Positions 1 to 5,720 of a stretch of DNA of 8,898 nt are shown piece after piece. A program made the translations under genes and the position numbers. The stretch spans positions 2,251 through 11,148 of the forward strand of contig CAJUJC010000073.1 in the NCBI GenBank assembly GCA_910586805.1, in the 5' to 3' direction. This DNA is from an uncultured Erysipelotrichales bacterium. Lineage in GTDB: Bacteria > Bacillota_I > Bacilli_A > Erysipelotrichales > Coprobacillaceae. Positions within the stretch are counted from its first letter, which is position 1. The number at the start of each line of letters is the position of its first letter. A model generated the notes under the pieces. The model made no database searches and had not been told where the DNA came from. It saw only the letters and a list, made by a program, of their open reading frames with translations.

Positions 1-713
1 ATGAAACTAAATCTAAAAAAGAATTAGGATCTGAATATGGAATGAAAGGTGCTTCAGCAGCTGCTGGGCAAATTAAAGATGGTGCTGAATGGGATGCACA
101 AGCTAAAGCGTTTGAAGAATGGGCTAAAGGTAAAACATTAGATGAAATTGCTAAAGTTGACACTATGGATTATCATGGTGGTAAAGCTCCTAAAACAGGA
201 ACTGATTTAGCTGCTGGATGTACAATCGTTATTGATGATTTCTTAGCTGCTATTGATGAAGCTGGTAAAAATGCTGTTGAAGTAGAAGCTGACAAAATCG
301 GTGCTGGAGAAACTATTACTTGGGATACAGAAAAACCACAAAAGAATTCTACATTCGTATCTGTTGCTTTAGATGCTGATGGAAAAGTAGTATGGACAAG
401 TGTTGATGTTTCACAAAATCCAAACGGAAAAGATGAAACTAAATCTAAAAAAGAATTAGGATCTGAATATGGAATGAAAGGTGCTTCTGCTGCTGCTGGA
501 CAAATTAAAGACGGTGCTGAATGGGATGCACAAGCTAAAGCATTCGAAGAATGGACAAAAGGTAAAACAGCTGAAGAAGTTGCTGGTGTTGAATTAATGG
601 ATTATCATGGTGGTAAAGCTGCTAAAACTGGATCTGATTTAGCTGCTGGATGTACAATGGTTATTACTGATTTCTTATCAGCATTTGATGAAGCTGTTAA
701 AGCTGCTCAATAA
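1..713 (+). CDS. Tandem-repeat, FMN-binding-domain-like extracytoplasmic protein (5' truncated by window start)
   Basis: The frame is open from base 3 (bases 1-2 are the end of a GAT codon) to TAA 711-713, so the start, any signal peptide and any lipobox lie outside the window. About 236 residues are visible: the C-terminal part of one 144-residue unit, then a full unit (about 276-710). In each unit a strand-turn-strand stretch (FVSVALDADGKVV, nt 354-392) is followed by a helical region with YGMKGAS, EWDAQ and GKT motifs. It ends in DLAAGCT plus an amphipathic helix (FLAAIDEA, FLSAFDEA). That end aligns without gaps to the D-x-x-S-G-A-T-plus-helix end of FMN-binding domains (PF04205, as in PplA/RnfG), whose final Thr carries FMN. 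I therefore infer a surface or lipoprotein electron carrier. The segment has no Arg, is acidic, and is rich in GCT and GGT codons, unlike its neighbours, which suggests high expression and export. It has no LPxTG motif. Family assignment is moderate; flavinylation is inferred from the motif and the adjacent apbE. Confidence 0.7.
   Translation, partial: ETKSKKELGSEYGMKGASAAAGQIKDGAEWDAQAKAFEEWAKGKTLDEIAKVDTMDYHGGKAPKTGTDLAAGCTIVIDDFLAAIDEAGKNAVEVEADKIGAGETITWDTEKPQKNSTFVSVALDADGKVVWTSVDVSQNPNGKDETKSKKELGSEYGMKGASAAAGQIKDGAEWDAQAKAFEEWTKGKTAEEVAGVELMDYHGGKAAKTGSDLAAGCTMVITDFLSAFDEAVKAAQ
204..224 (+). other. Candidate flavinylation motif DLAAGCT, repeat unit 1
   Basis: D (204-206) and T (222-224) occupy the spacing of the ApbE target consensus D-x-x-(S/T)-G-A-(T/S), with Ala at the usual S/T position and Cys (219-221) at the usual Ala. 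The Thr would be the FMN-ester acceptor. The motif spacing and the helix that follows are visible; modification is inferred. Confidence 0.5.
636..656 (+). other. Candidate flavinylation motif DLAAGCT, repeat unit 2
   Basis: This is the same seven residues as in unit 1, 432 nt downstream, with the acceptor-position Thr at 654-656 and Cys at 651-653. The two Cys of these motifs are the only cysteines in the visible part of the protein. Conservation of the motif while the flanking residues vary supports a functional role. Confidence 0.5.
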
Positions 714-734
714 GAATTTTAGTTTTAAGTAATG

Positions 735-759
735 AAAACCACGAATTTCGTGGTTTTTT
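735..759 (+). terminator. Rho-independent terminator of the repeat-protein gene
   Basis: The stem AAAACCACG (735-743) pairs with CGTGGTTTT (749-757) around the 5-nt loop AATTT, and runs into a T tract ending at 759. It lies 22 nt after the stop codon. The A-rich 5' side means it could work weakly in the other direction, but no minus-strand gene is seen. Confidence 0.9.
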
Positions 760-791
760 AATATTCAACAAAAAATATTCTAAAGTTTTAT

Positions 792-822
792 AAAAAGTAA
801 GTATCAAGTATAGTTACTTTTT
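792..822. promoter_or_regulatory. Perfect 9-bp inverted repeat over the apbE -35 region (candidate operator)
   Basis: AAAAAGTAA (792-800) and its exact reverse complement TTACTTTTT (814-822) flank a 13-nt spacer. The right arm covers the place where the -35 box of the 833-841 promoter would lie, which suits a repressor site. The arms are AT-rich, so chance occurrence or a weak hairpin are real alternatives. Confidence 0.35.
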
Positions 823-832
823 GAACTGTTTA

Positions 833-841
833 TGCTATAAT
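833..841 (+). promoter_or_regulatory. Extended -10 promoter of apbE-TSCPD operon
   Basis: TGCTATAAT is an extended -10 element (TG at 833-834, consensus TATAAT at 836-841). No good -35 lies 16-18 bp upstream; TTGAAC at 821 is only 9 bp away. Transcription would begin near 847, giving an unusually short leader of about 12 nt before ATG 859, just enough for the Shine-Dalgarno GGTGAT at 849-854. Confidence 0.7.
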
Positions 842-858
842 AACTCACGGTGATAAAG

Positions 859-1965
859 ATGAATAAATTAGTAAAAATAATACTTGCCATATCTTTTCTA
901 TTTATGGTGGGGTGTGAAAATAAATATGAATACTTTAAGTATAATGTTGTTGGTCCTTTTGATACAATTACAACTTATATTTCTTATGCAAAAAGTCAAA
1001 ATGAATTTGATGAGCAATGTGAAATGTTGGATGAAAGATTAGAGTATTATGATAAATTATTTGATAAGTATACATCATATGATGATATAAATAATGTCAA
1101 GACAATTAATGATAATGCAGGAAAGAAACCAGTTGTTGTAGATGAAGCCTTAATTGATTTGTTAGAAGTTTCTATAACAAGATATCATGAAGTTTCATCT
1201 AAAGTTAATATTGCATTTGGTAATGTTATTGATATTTGGCATGGTTATAGAGAAAATGCTGAAGCTAATGATGGGATTGGAAAGGTTCCTAGTCAACAGG
1301 AACTTGCTAAGGCGAATGAACATGTTGATATAGAAAGTATAAAAATTGATAAAGCAAAAAAGACAGTTTATATTGATGATGCCAAGGTTTCTATTGATTT
1401 AGGCGCAACTGCGAAAGGATATGCTATTGAGCTTGTTAAAGATGAGTTGATAGAAATGGGTGTTGAAAGCTTTTTATTGAGTAGTGGTGGAAATGTCGCA
1501 AGTCATGGTGAACGTTTGTTTGAAAAAGATGGAGATATGCTTTTAGATGACTGTGCTACAAAATATTGTGTTGGTATTGAATCACCACAAGATGGAAATT
1601 ATGCAAATACAGGTAGTGAATTGGCTCTTTTGGTTATGCAAGGTGAGTCTATTGTTACAAGTGGAGATTACCAAAGATTTTATAAAGATAATAATGGTGT
1701 AAGATATCATCATTTAATAGATCCTGATACTTTGTATCCTGCTGTTCATTTTAGAAGTGTAAGTATTATTACTGAAGATAGTGGTTATGCAGATTATTTA
1801 AGTTCGTCAGTGTTTTTAATGCCTTTTGAAGATGGGTTAGAGTTTGTTAATTCATTGGATGGGGTTGAAGCGATTTGGTTATTAGATGATGGAAAAATTC
1901 GTTATTCTGATGGCTTAAAAGATGGTGAAGGTTTATATGTTATAGATAAGGAGAGGTTGAAATAG
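859..1965 (+). CDS. apbE: FAD:protein FMN transferase, ApbE family lipoprotein
   Basis: ApbE enzymes use FAD and Mg2+ to attach FMN through a phosphoester bond to Thr/Ser of extracytoplasmic proteins. The protein has 368 residues from ATG 859. That start is preferred over in-frame GTG 850 because GGTGAT (849-854) sits 4 nt before it and the predicted transcript starts only about 3 nt before the GTG. The N-terminus is a type II signal (MNKLVKIILAISFLFMVGC) with lipid-accepting Cys19, placing the enzyme on the outer face of the membrane. Family motifs: FDTITTYISY near residue 35, SIDLGATAKGYA (D180), SSGGN, TSGDYQRF (T267), HHLIDPDT (H285, D288) and the metal-site segment ADYLSSS (D312, S316). 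Departures from consensus are Leu for Gly after DPxT and Ser316 for the usual Thr. The likely substrate is the upstream repeat protein; the TSCPD gene follows after 3 nt. Confidence 0.92.
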   Translation: MNKLVKIILAISFLFMVGCENKYEYFKYNVVGPFDTITTYISYAKSQNEFDEQCEMLDERLEYYDKLFDKYTSYDDINNVKTINDNAGKKPVVVDEALIDLLEVSITRYHEVSSKVNIAFGNVIDIWHGYRENAEANDGIGKVPSQQELAKANEHVDIESIKIDKAKKTVYIDDAKVSIDLGATAKGYAIELVKDELIEMGVESFLLSSGGNVASHGERLFEKDGDMLLDDCATKYCVGIESPQDGNYANTGSELALLVMQGESIVTSGDYQRFYKDNNGVRYHHLIDPDTLYPAVHFRSVSIITEDSGYADYLSSSVFLMPFEDGLEFVNSLDGVEAIWLLDDGKIRYSDGLKDGEGLYVIDKERLK

Positions 1966-1968
1966 TTT

Positions 1969-2226
1969 ATGGATTATAGTATGAAAATGAGGGGAACTTG
2001 TTGTCCTCAAGTTGATTTTAGTGTTGTGGATGGAAAAGTTACAAATATTCACTTTTTAGGTGGGTGTTCAGGAAATACTCAAGGTGTTGCAGCTTTGGCT
2101 GAGGGTATGGAAGTTGAAGAAGTTCTTCAAAAATTAGAAGGAATTTGTTGTGGGAGAAAACCAACATCTTGTCCTGATCAATTTGCAAAAGCATTAAAAG
2201 AAACATTAGTCGTGAAGTCAAAATAA
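1969..2226 (+). CDS. TSCPD domain-containing small protein, TIGR03905 type
   Basis: This is an 85-residue cytosolic protein with no signal peptide or membrane segment. It shows the family pattern: GTCC near the N-terminus (C11, C12), a strand-turn-strand with DGKV, LGGCSGNTQG (C33), GICCGRKPTSCPDQ (C60, C61, C68) and a final helix. TSCPD domains also form the C-terminal part of some B12-dependent ribonucleotide reductases; the stand-alone form has no established function that I know of, and the clustered Cys suggest metal or thiol chemistry. The start is ATG 1969, 3 nt after the apbE stop, with AGGTTG (1954-1959) as its ribosome site inside the end of apbE. A second ATG at 1981 would remove four residues and is less likely. 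Translation is probably coupled to apbE, which hints at a shared redox role, but this is inference. Confidence 0.88.
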   Translation: MDYSMKMRGTCCPQVDFSVVDGKVTNIHFLGGCSGNTQGVAALAEGMEVEEVLQKLEGICCGRKPTSCPDQFAKALKETLVVKSK

Positions 2227-2240
2227 TCACGACTTTTTTT
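2208..2240 (+). terminator. Terminator overlapping the 3' end of the TSCPD gene
   Basis: The stem AGTCGTGA (2208-2215) pairs with TCACGACT (2227-2234) around an 11-nt loop and is followed by T residues to 2240. The 5' arm is coding sequence for the last residues, and the stop codon TAA (2224-2226) lies in the loop. It ends the apbE-TSCPD transcript. Confidence 0.88.
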
Positions 2241-2274
2241 GTCATTTTTATCATAGAATAGAATAGGTGATTTT

Positions 2275-2583
2275 ATGATGGTTCAAAGAATTAAGAAAAT
2301 GCAGTTACTTTGTGCAGTTCTACTTATTTTACAATTAGCGTGTTATCAATGGATTATTCCATTTCATTTTTTTGCAGTATTGGTGAGTATTATTATTATT
2401 TTAAATCAAAGGTGTTTTAAAGTTATACAAATACAATATCATTTTTATCTTATATGTTTGTATTTTTATAGGTTATGGATTATGAGTTTTACGACTCTTT
2501 ATTTTTTACAGGTTATATATGTTGTGTTTTGTTTATATATTGCAATTATGCTTATTTTATTTTCTTTTCATTGTATCTTGTAA
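2275..2583 (+). CDS. Small hydrophobic membrane protein, function unknown
   Basis: I do not recognise this 102-residue product. It begins MMVQRIKKMQ and is then almost wholly hydrophobic. There are roughly three to four membrane-spanning stretches (about residues 10-24, 28-43, 55-70 and 76-101), with basic residues in the first 8 positions and around 46-50, which suggests an N-terminus inside. It is rich in Ile, Leu, Phe, Tyr and Cys. AGGTGAT (2265-2271) lies 3 nt before ATG 2275, the same spacing as at dnaE; ATG 2278 is an alternative start. It sits between the terminator at 2208-2240 and the dnaE promoter, with no clear promoter of its own, so it may depend on read-through. The ribosome site, intact length and membrane topology argue that it is real, but an AT-rich spacer can produce such an ORF by chance. 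Confidence 0.55.
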   Translation: MMVQRIKKMQLLCAVLLILQLACYQWIIPFHFFAVLVSIIIILNQRCFKVIQIQYHFYLICLYFYRLWIMSFTTLYFLQVIYVVFCLYIAIMLILFSFHCIL

Positions 2584-2608
2584 ATGACTATAAACAAGAG
2601 TTGAATTG

Positions 2609-2617
2609 TGTTATAAT
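2609..2617 (+). promoter_or_regulatory. Extended -10 promoter of the dnaE-polA-mutM operon
   Basis: TGTTATAAT is again an extended -10 with consensus TATAAT (2612-2617) and no good -35 at normal spacing. The predicted transcript start near 2624 gives a leader of about 29 nt to ATG 2653 and lies at the in-frame TTG 2623, which rules that codon out as a start. Confidence 0.7.
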
Positions 2618-2637
2618 GTACATTGGATTATTATTAC

Positions 2638-2649
2638 AAAGGAGGCGAT
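2638..2649 (+). promoter_or_regulatory. Consensus ribosome binding site fixing the dnaE start
   Basis: AAAGGAGGCGAT is a near-perfect complement of the 16S 3' end, with GGAGG at 2641-2645 placed 7 nt before ATG 2653. It decides the start against the longer in-frame TTG at 2623, which has no such site. Confidence 0.9.
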
Positions 2650-2652
2650 TCT

Positions 2653-5600
2653 ATGTTTGGACATTTACAAGTTTTAAGTTCATTTAGTTTTCAGGAAAGT
2701 ACGATTTTAATACGTCATTTAATAGAAGATGCAAAAAATAAGAACATAGAAGCGCTTGCTTTGACTGATAAAAATAATATGTTTGGTGCAATGGAATTTA
2801 GTGAAATATGTTTAAAAAATGGAATAAAACCTATTTTTGGTATAGAAGCAAGTGTGAATATTGATGAGGAAATTTATCCTTTTATCTTACTTGCAATAGA
2901 TGATATGGGTTATTTTGATTTGGTAAAAATTAACAGTCAAATTAATCTCAGCGAGAAAAAGAGTATGACTTTGAATGAATTATCAAAGTATCATCAACAT
3001 CTCTATATGATATCAGCATCTTTTGAAAGCATTGTAGAACGTTTGGTCGCTAAGGAGATGGAAGAAGAAGCTATTAAATATTTAAGAATGTTTAAAGAAC
3101 TATTTGGTCATCATTATTATATCATGATACAAAATCATCATATTAAGCATCAAAACGTTTTGAATGATAGACTTGTTTCACTTGCTCATTATTTGAATAT
3201 TAAAGTGATATGTTCAAATGAAGTACGTTATTTGAAAAAATCAGATGCCCTTGCTGTTGATTTGATGCAAGCATCAAGAGATGGAAGAGTTTTAGATTAT
3301 AAATACGAACCTATTACAAATGAAAAGTATTTGAAAACAGAAGAAGAAATGTCTCAGTTATTTCCCTCTCATATATTAGAAGAAACAAAAAATGTTATAT
3401 TAAGTTGCAAAGCAACAATTCCTTTGAATCAAAAGCATTTACCTGCTTATCCTGTTCCTCATCATGGAAAAGCGAGCGATTATTTAAGAAGTTTATGTCA
3501 GATGGGGTTAAAGAAAAGATTTCATGGAAAAGTGGTTCCTTCTCAGTATATAGAACGTTTAAAATATGAACTTGGTATTATCCATGACATGGGGTTTGAT
3601 GATTATTTTCTTATTGTATGGGATTATGTAAGATTTGCAAAAGTGAATAAAATACAAGTTGGACCTGGAAGGGGAAGTGCAGCAGGAAGTTTGGTTGCAT
3701 ATGTGTTAGGTATTACTAATATAGATCCTTTGACATATGATTTGCTTTTTGAAAGATTTTTAAATCCTGAACGTGTATCTATGCCTGATATTGATATAGA
3801 TTTTCAAGATGATAGACGTGATGAAGTGATTGAATATGTGGTTGAAAAGTATGGACAAGATCATGCCGCTCAAATTGTTACTTTTAATACCTATGGGCCA
3901 AGAGTTGCAATTAAAGAAATGGGAAAAGTCATGGGATTAGCCTTACCTAGACTTGAAATGATTGCAAAAATGGTACCAACACATCCTAAAAACAAAAAAA
4001 CGATTACGGAAATGTATCAAACATCTGCTCAATTTCAATCAATGGTGAATCAGGATTCAGTTCTAAGAAGACTTATGCCTGCCATGAGTATTATTGAACA
4101 TTTACCTAGAAATATTTCTACGCATGCTGCTGGAGTGATTTTATCTAAGCAACCCTTAAATGAAGTTGTTCCATTAGTTGTTGGACCAACAGCAACACTT
4201 ATGACACAATACTCAAAAGATTATATTGAAAAAGTTGGATTGTTGAAGATGGACTTTTTAGGATTGAAAAATCTAACGATGATTGATTATATTTGTCATG
4301 ATATTGAAAAAGAGACAGGGAAAACTCTTCAAATGAATCAAATTCCTTTAAATGATACAAAAGTTTATGAATTAATATCTCGTGCAAATACTTTTGGTGT
4401 ATTTCAATTGGAATCTCGTGGCATGAGAGATTTGCTTAGAAAAATGAAACCTGATCGTTTTGAGGATATTGTTGCAGCTAATGCTTTATTTAGACCAGGA
4501 CCTATGCAAAATATACCAACATATTTAAAAAGACGACATGGACAAGAAAAGGTTACATATCCTCTACCAGAATTAGAAAATATTTTAAAGCCTACATATG
4601 GAATTATGATTTATCAGGAACAACTTATGCAAGTTGCTCAAAAAATGGCTGGTTTTTCACTTGGAAAAGCTGATACTTTAAGAGCAGCAACTTCTAAGAA
4701 AAAGATAAAACTTATGCAATCTATGAAAGATGAGTTTATACAAGGTTGTTTAAAAAATGGATATTCTTTAGAAAAAGCAAATGAGGTTTTTGATTTGATT
4801 GAAAAGTTTGCAGATTATGGTTTTAATAAATCTCACAGTGTTGCTTATGGATATGTTGCTTATCAATTGGCATACTTAAAAGTGAATTATCCACTTTATT
4901 TCTTTGCAGCTATACTATCTAATGAAATGTCTAGTGATACAACAAAACTTCATTGTATCCAAGAATGTAAAGCATACCATGTGAATGTATTACCACCTTC
5001 AATTAATTATTCACAAGATCGTTTTGTTGTGGAGAATGGTCATATTCGTTATTCTTTGCTTGCAATCAAACATGTAGGTTATGCTGGATATAAGGCCATT
5101 ATTGAAGAGAGAAAGAATGGTTTGTTTGAAGATATTTTTGATTTCATGATTCGTATGAATGAATCTAAATTATCTAAGAATATGATTGAAGCTTTGATTG
5201 ATGCAGGTGCTTTTGATGAATTTGATATGTCAAGGCAAACAATTAAAAACAATTTAGATATGATTAGAGATTATGGACAATTAAAAAATAGTTTAAATAT
5301 TGATGAAAAACCAATATTAACAATTTATAAAGATAATGAGATAGAAAAATTAAATAAAGAAAAAGATGTTTTAGGTATTTATTTATCAATGCATCCTATT
5401 GAATTAATTAAACAAAAAGTATCTGTGCCTTATGTTGATGTTTCATCACTTTATGATTATGTTTCAAAAACAGTTAATATTATTATTCAACTTCAAAGAA
5501 TAAAAAATACAGTAGATAGAAAAGGAAACGAAATGTGTTTTATAGAAGGTTTTGATGAATCAGGAAGTGTAGATGGTGTTGTTTTTGCTTCAAGATTTAA

Positions 5601-5709
5601 AAGTATTGCTGTTTCTTTGAAAAAAGGAAGTATTTGTTTAGTTCAAGGAAAAGTTGATTTAAAAAATAAATTATCTTTAATTATAGAAAAAGTAAGAGTT
5701 ATAGAATAG
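2653..5709 (+). CDS. dnaE: DNA polymerase III alpha subunit, DnaE type
   Basis: This is the replicative polymerase subunit, which in Firmicutes works beside PolC, extending primers mainly on the lagging strand. It has 1018 residues from ATG 2653, somewhat shorter than typical DnaE (about 1100-1160). The N-terminal PHP domain reads HLQVLSSFSF and ALTDKN where active PHP domains have HxH and TDH, so metal ligands are missing, as in the Bacillus-type enzyme. The palm has GPGRGSAAGS (nt 3661-3690), PDIDIDF with catalytic D379 and D381, and LKMDFLGLK with D534. Further motifs are STHAAGVIL, FRPGPM, YGIMIYQEQ, a helix-hairpin-helix region after FADYGFNKSHS, and a C-terminal OB-fold (about residues 930-1018). 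I see no separate beta-clamp motif beyond the general region before the OB-fold. It is the first gene of the operon, and polA starts 11 nt after its stop. Confidence 0.97.
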   Translation: MFGHLQVLSSFSFQESTILIRHLIEDAKNKNIEALALTDKNNMFGAMEFSEICLKNGIKPIFGIEASVNIDEEIYPFILLAIDDMGYFDLVKINSQINLSEKKSMTLNELSKYHQHLYMISASFESIVERLVAKEMEEEAIKYLRMFKELFGHHYYIMIQNHHIKHQNVLNDRLVSLAHYLNIKVICSNEVRYLKKSDALAVDLMQASRDGRVLDYKYEPITNEKYLKTEEEMSQLFPSHILEETKNVILSCKATIPLNQKHLPAYPVPHHGKASDYLRSLCQMGLKKRFHGKVVPSQYIERLKYELGIIHDMGFDDYFLIVWDYVRFAKVNKIQVGPGRGSAAGSLVAYVLGITNIDPLTYDLLFERFLNPERVSMPDIDIDFQDDRRDEVIEYVVEKYGQDHAAQIVTFNTYGPRVAIKEMGKVMGLALPRLEMIAKMVPTHPKNKKTITEMYQTSAQFQSMVNQDSVLRRLMPAMSIIEHLPRNISTHAAGVILSKQPLNEVVPLVVGPTATLMTQYSKDYIEKVGLLKMDFLGLKNLTMIDYICHDIEKETGKTLQMNQIPLNDTKVYELISRANTFGVFQLESRGMRDLLRKMKPDRFEDIVAANALFRPGPMQNIPTYLKRRHGQEKVTYPLPELENILKPTYGIMIYQEQLMQVAQKMAGFSLGKADTLRAATSKKKIKLMQSMKDEFIQGCLKNGYSLEKANEVFDLIEKFADYGFNKSHSVAYGYVAYQLAYLKVNYPLYFFAAILSNEMSSDTTKLHCIQECKAYHVNVLPPSINYSQDRFVVENGHIRYSLLAIKHVGYAGYKAIIEERKNGLFEDIFDFMIRMNESKLSKNMIEALIDAGAFDEFDMSRQTIKNNLDMIRDYGQLKNSLNIDEKPILTIYKDNEIEKLNKEKDVLGIYLSMHPIELIKQKVSVPYVDVSSLYDYVSKTVNIIIQLQRIKNTVDRKGNEMCFIEGFDESGSVDGVVFASRFKSIAVSLKKGSICLVQGKVDLKNKLSLIIEKVRVIE

Positions 5710-5720
5710 AGGAAAAGAAA

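Larger units (their letters stand above)
1..713 (+). repeat. In-frame tandem repeat, period 432 nt (144 codons)
   Basis: Bases 1-281 and 433-713 are two copies of the same segment at an offset of exactly 432 nt. The first 55 bases of each copy (1-55 and 433-487) are identical, and the rest differ mainly at third positions and a few codons (for example LDEIAKVDT against AEEVAGVEL). The identity begins at the first base of the window, so the repeat very probably extends upstream and the total copy number cannot be told from here. Confidence 0.93.

Noticed and set aside
821..841. TTGAAC (821-826) as the -35 box for TATAAT (836-841)
   Set aside because: The 9-bp spacer is far too short for the housekeeping sigma factor; the extended -10 TG motif explains the promoter better.
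850..858. GTG 850 as the apbE start, adding Met-Ile-Lys
   Set aside because: GGTGAT would then overlap the start codon itself, and the predicted transcript begins about 3 nt earlier. ATG 859 has the ribosome site at proper spacing and gives a normal lipoprotein signal.
2039..2254. Minus-strand ORF opposite the TSCPD gene
   Set aside because: It lies across a recognised protein and its terminator, with no family resemblance; it is the reverse shadow of an AT-rich gene.
2239..2264. Promoter for the hydrophobic ORF: TTGTCA (2239-2244) with TAGAAT (2259-2264)
   Set aside because: The spacer is only 14 bp, the -35 overlaps the terminator T tract, and the -10 touches the ribosome site, leaving no leader.
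2623..2652. TTG 2623 as the dnaE start, adding ten residues
   Set aside because: It coincides with the predicted transcript start, and the consensus AAAGGAGG lies downstream of it, correctly placed for ATG 2653.
2475..2687. A 70-codon + strand ORF overlapping the hydrophobic ORF and the dnaE start
   Set aside because: It crosses the dnaE promoter and ribosome binding site, has no ribosome site of its own at 2475, and reads dnaE out of frame.
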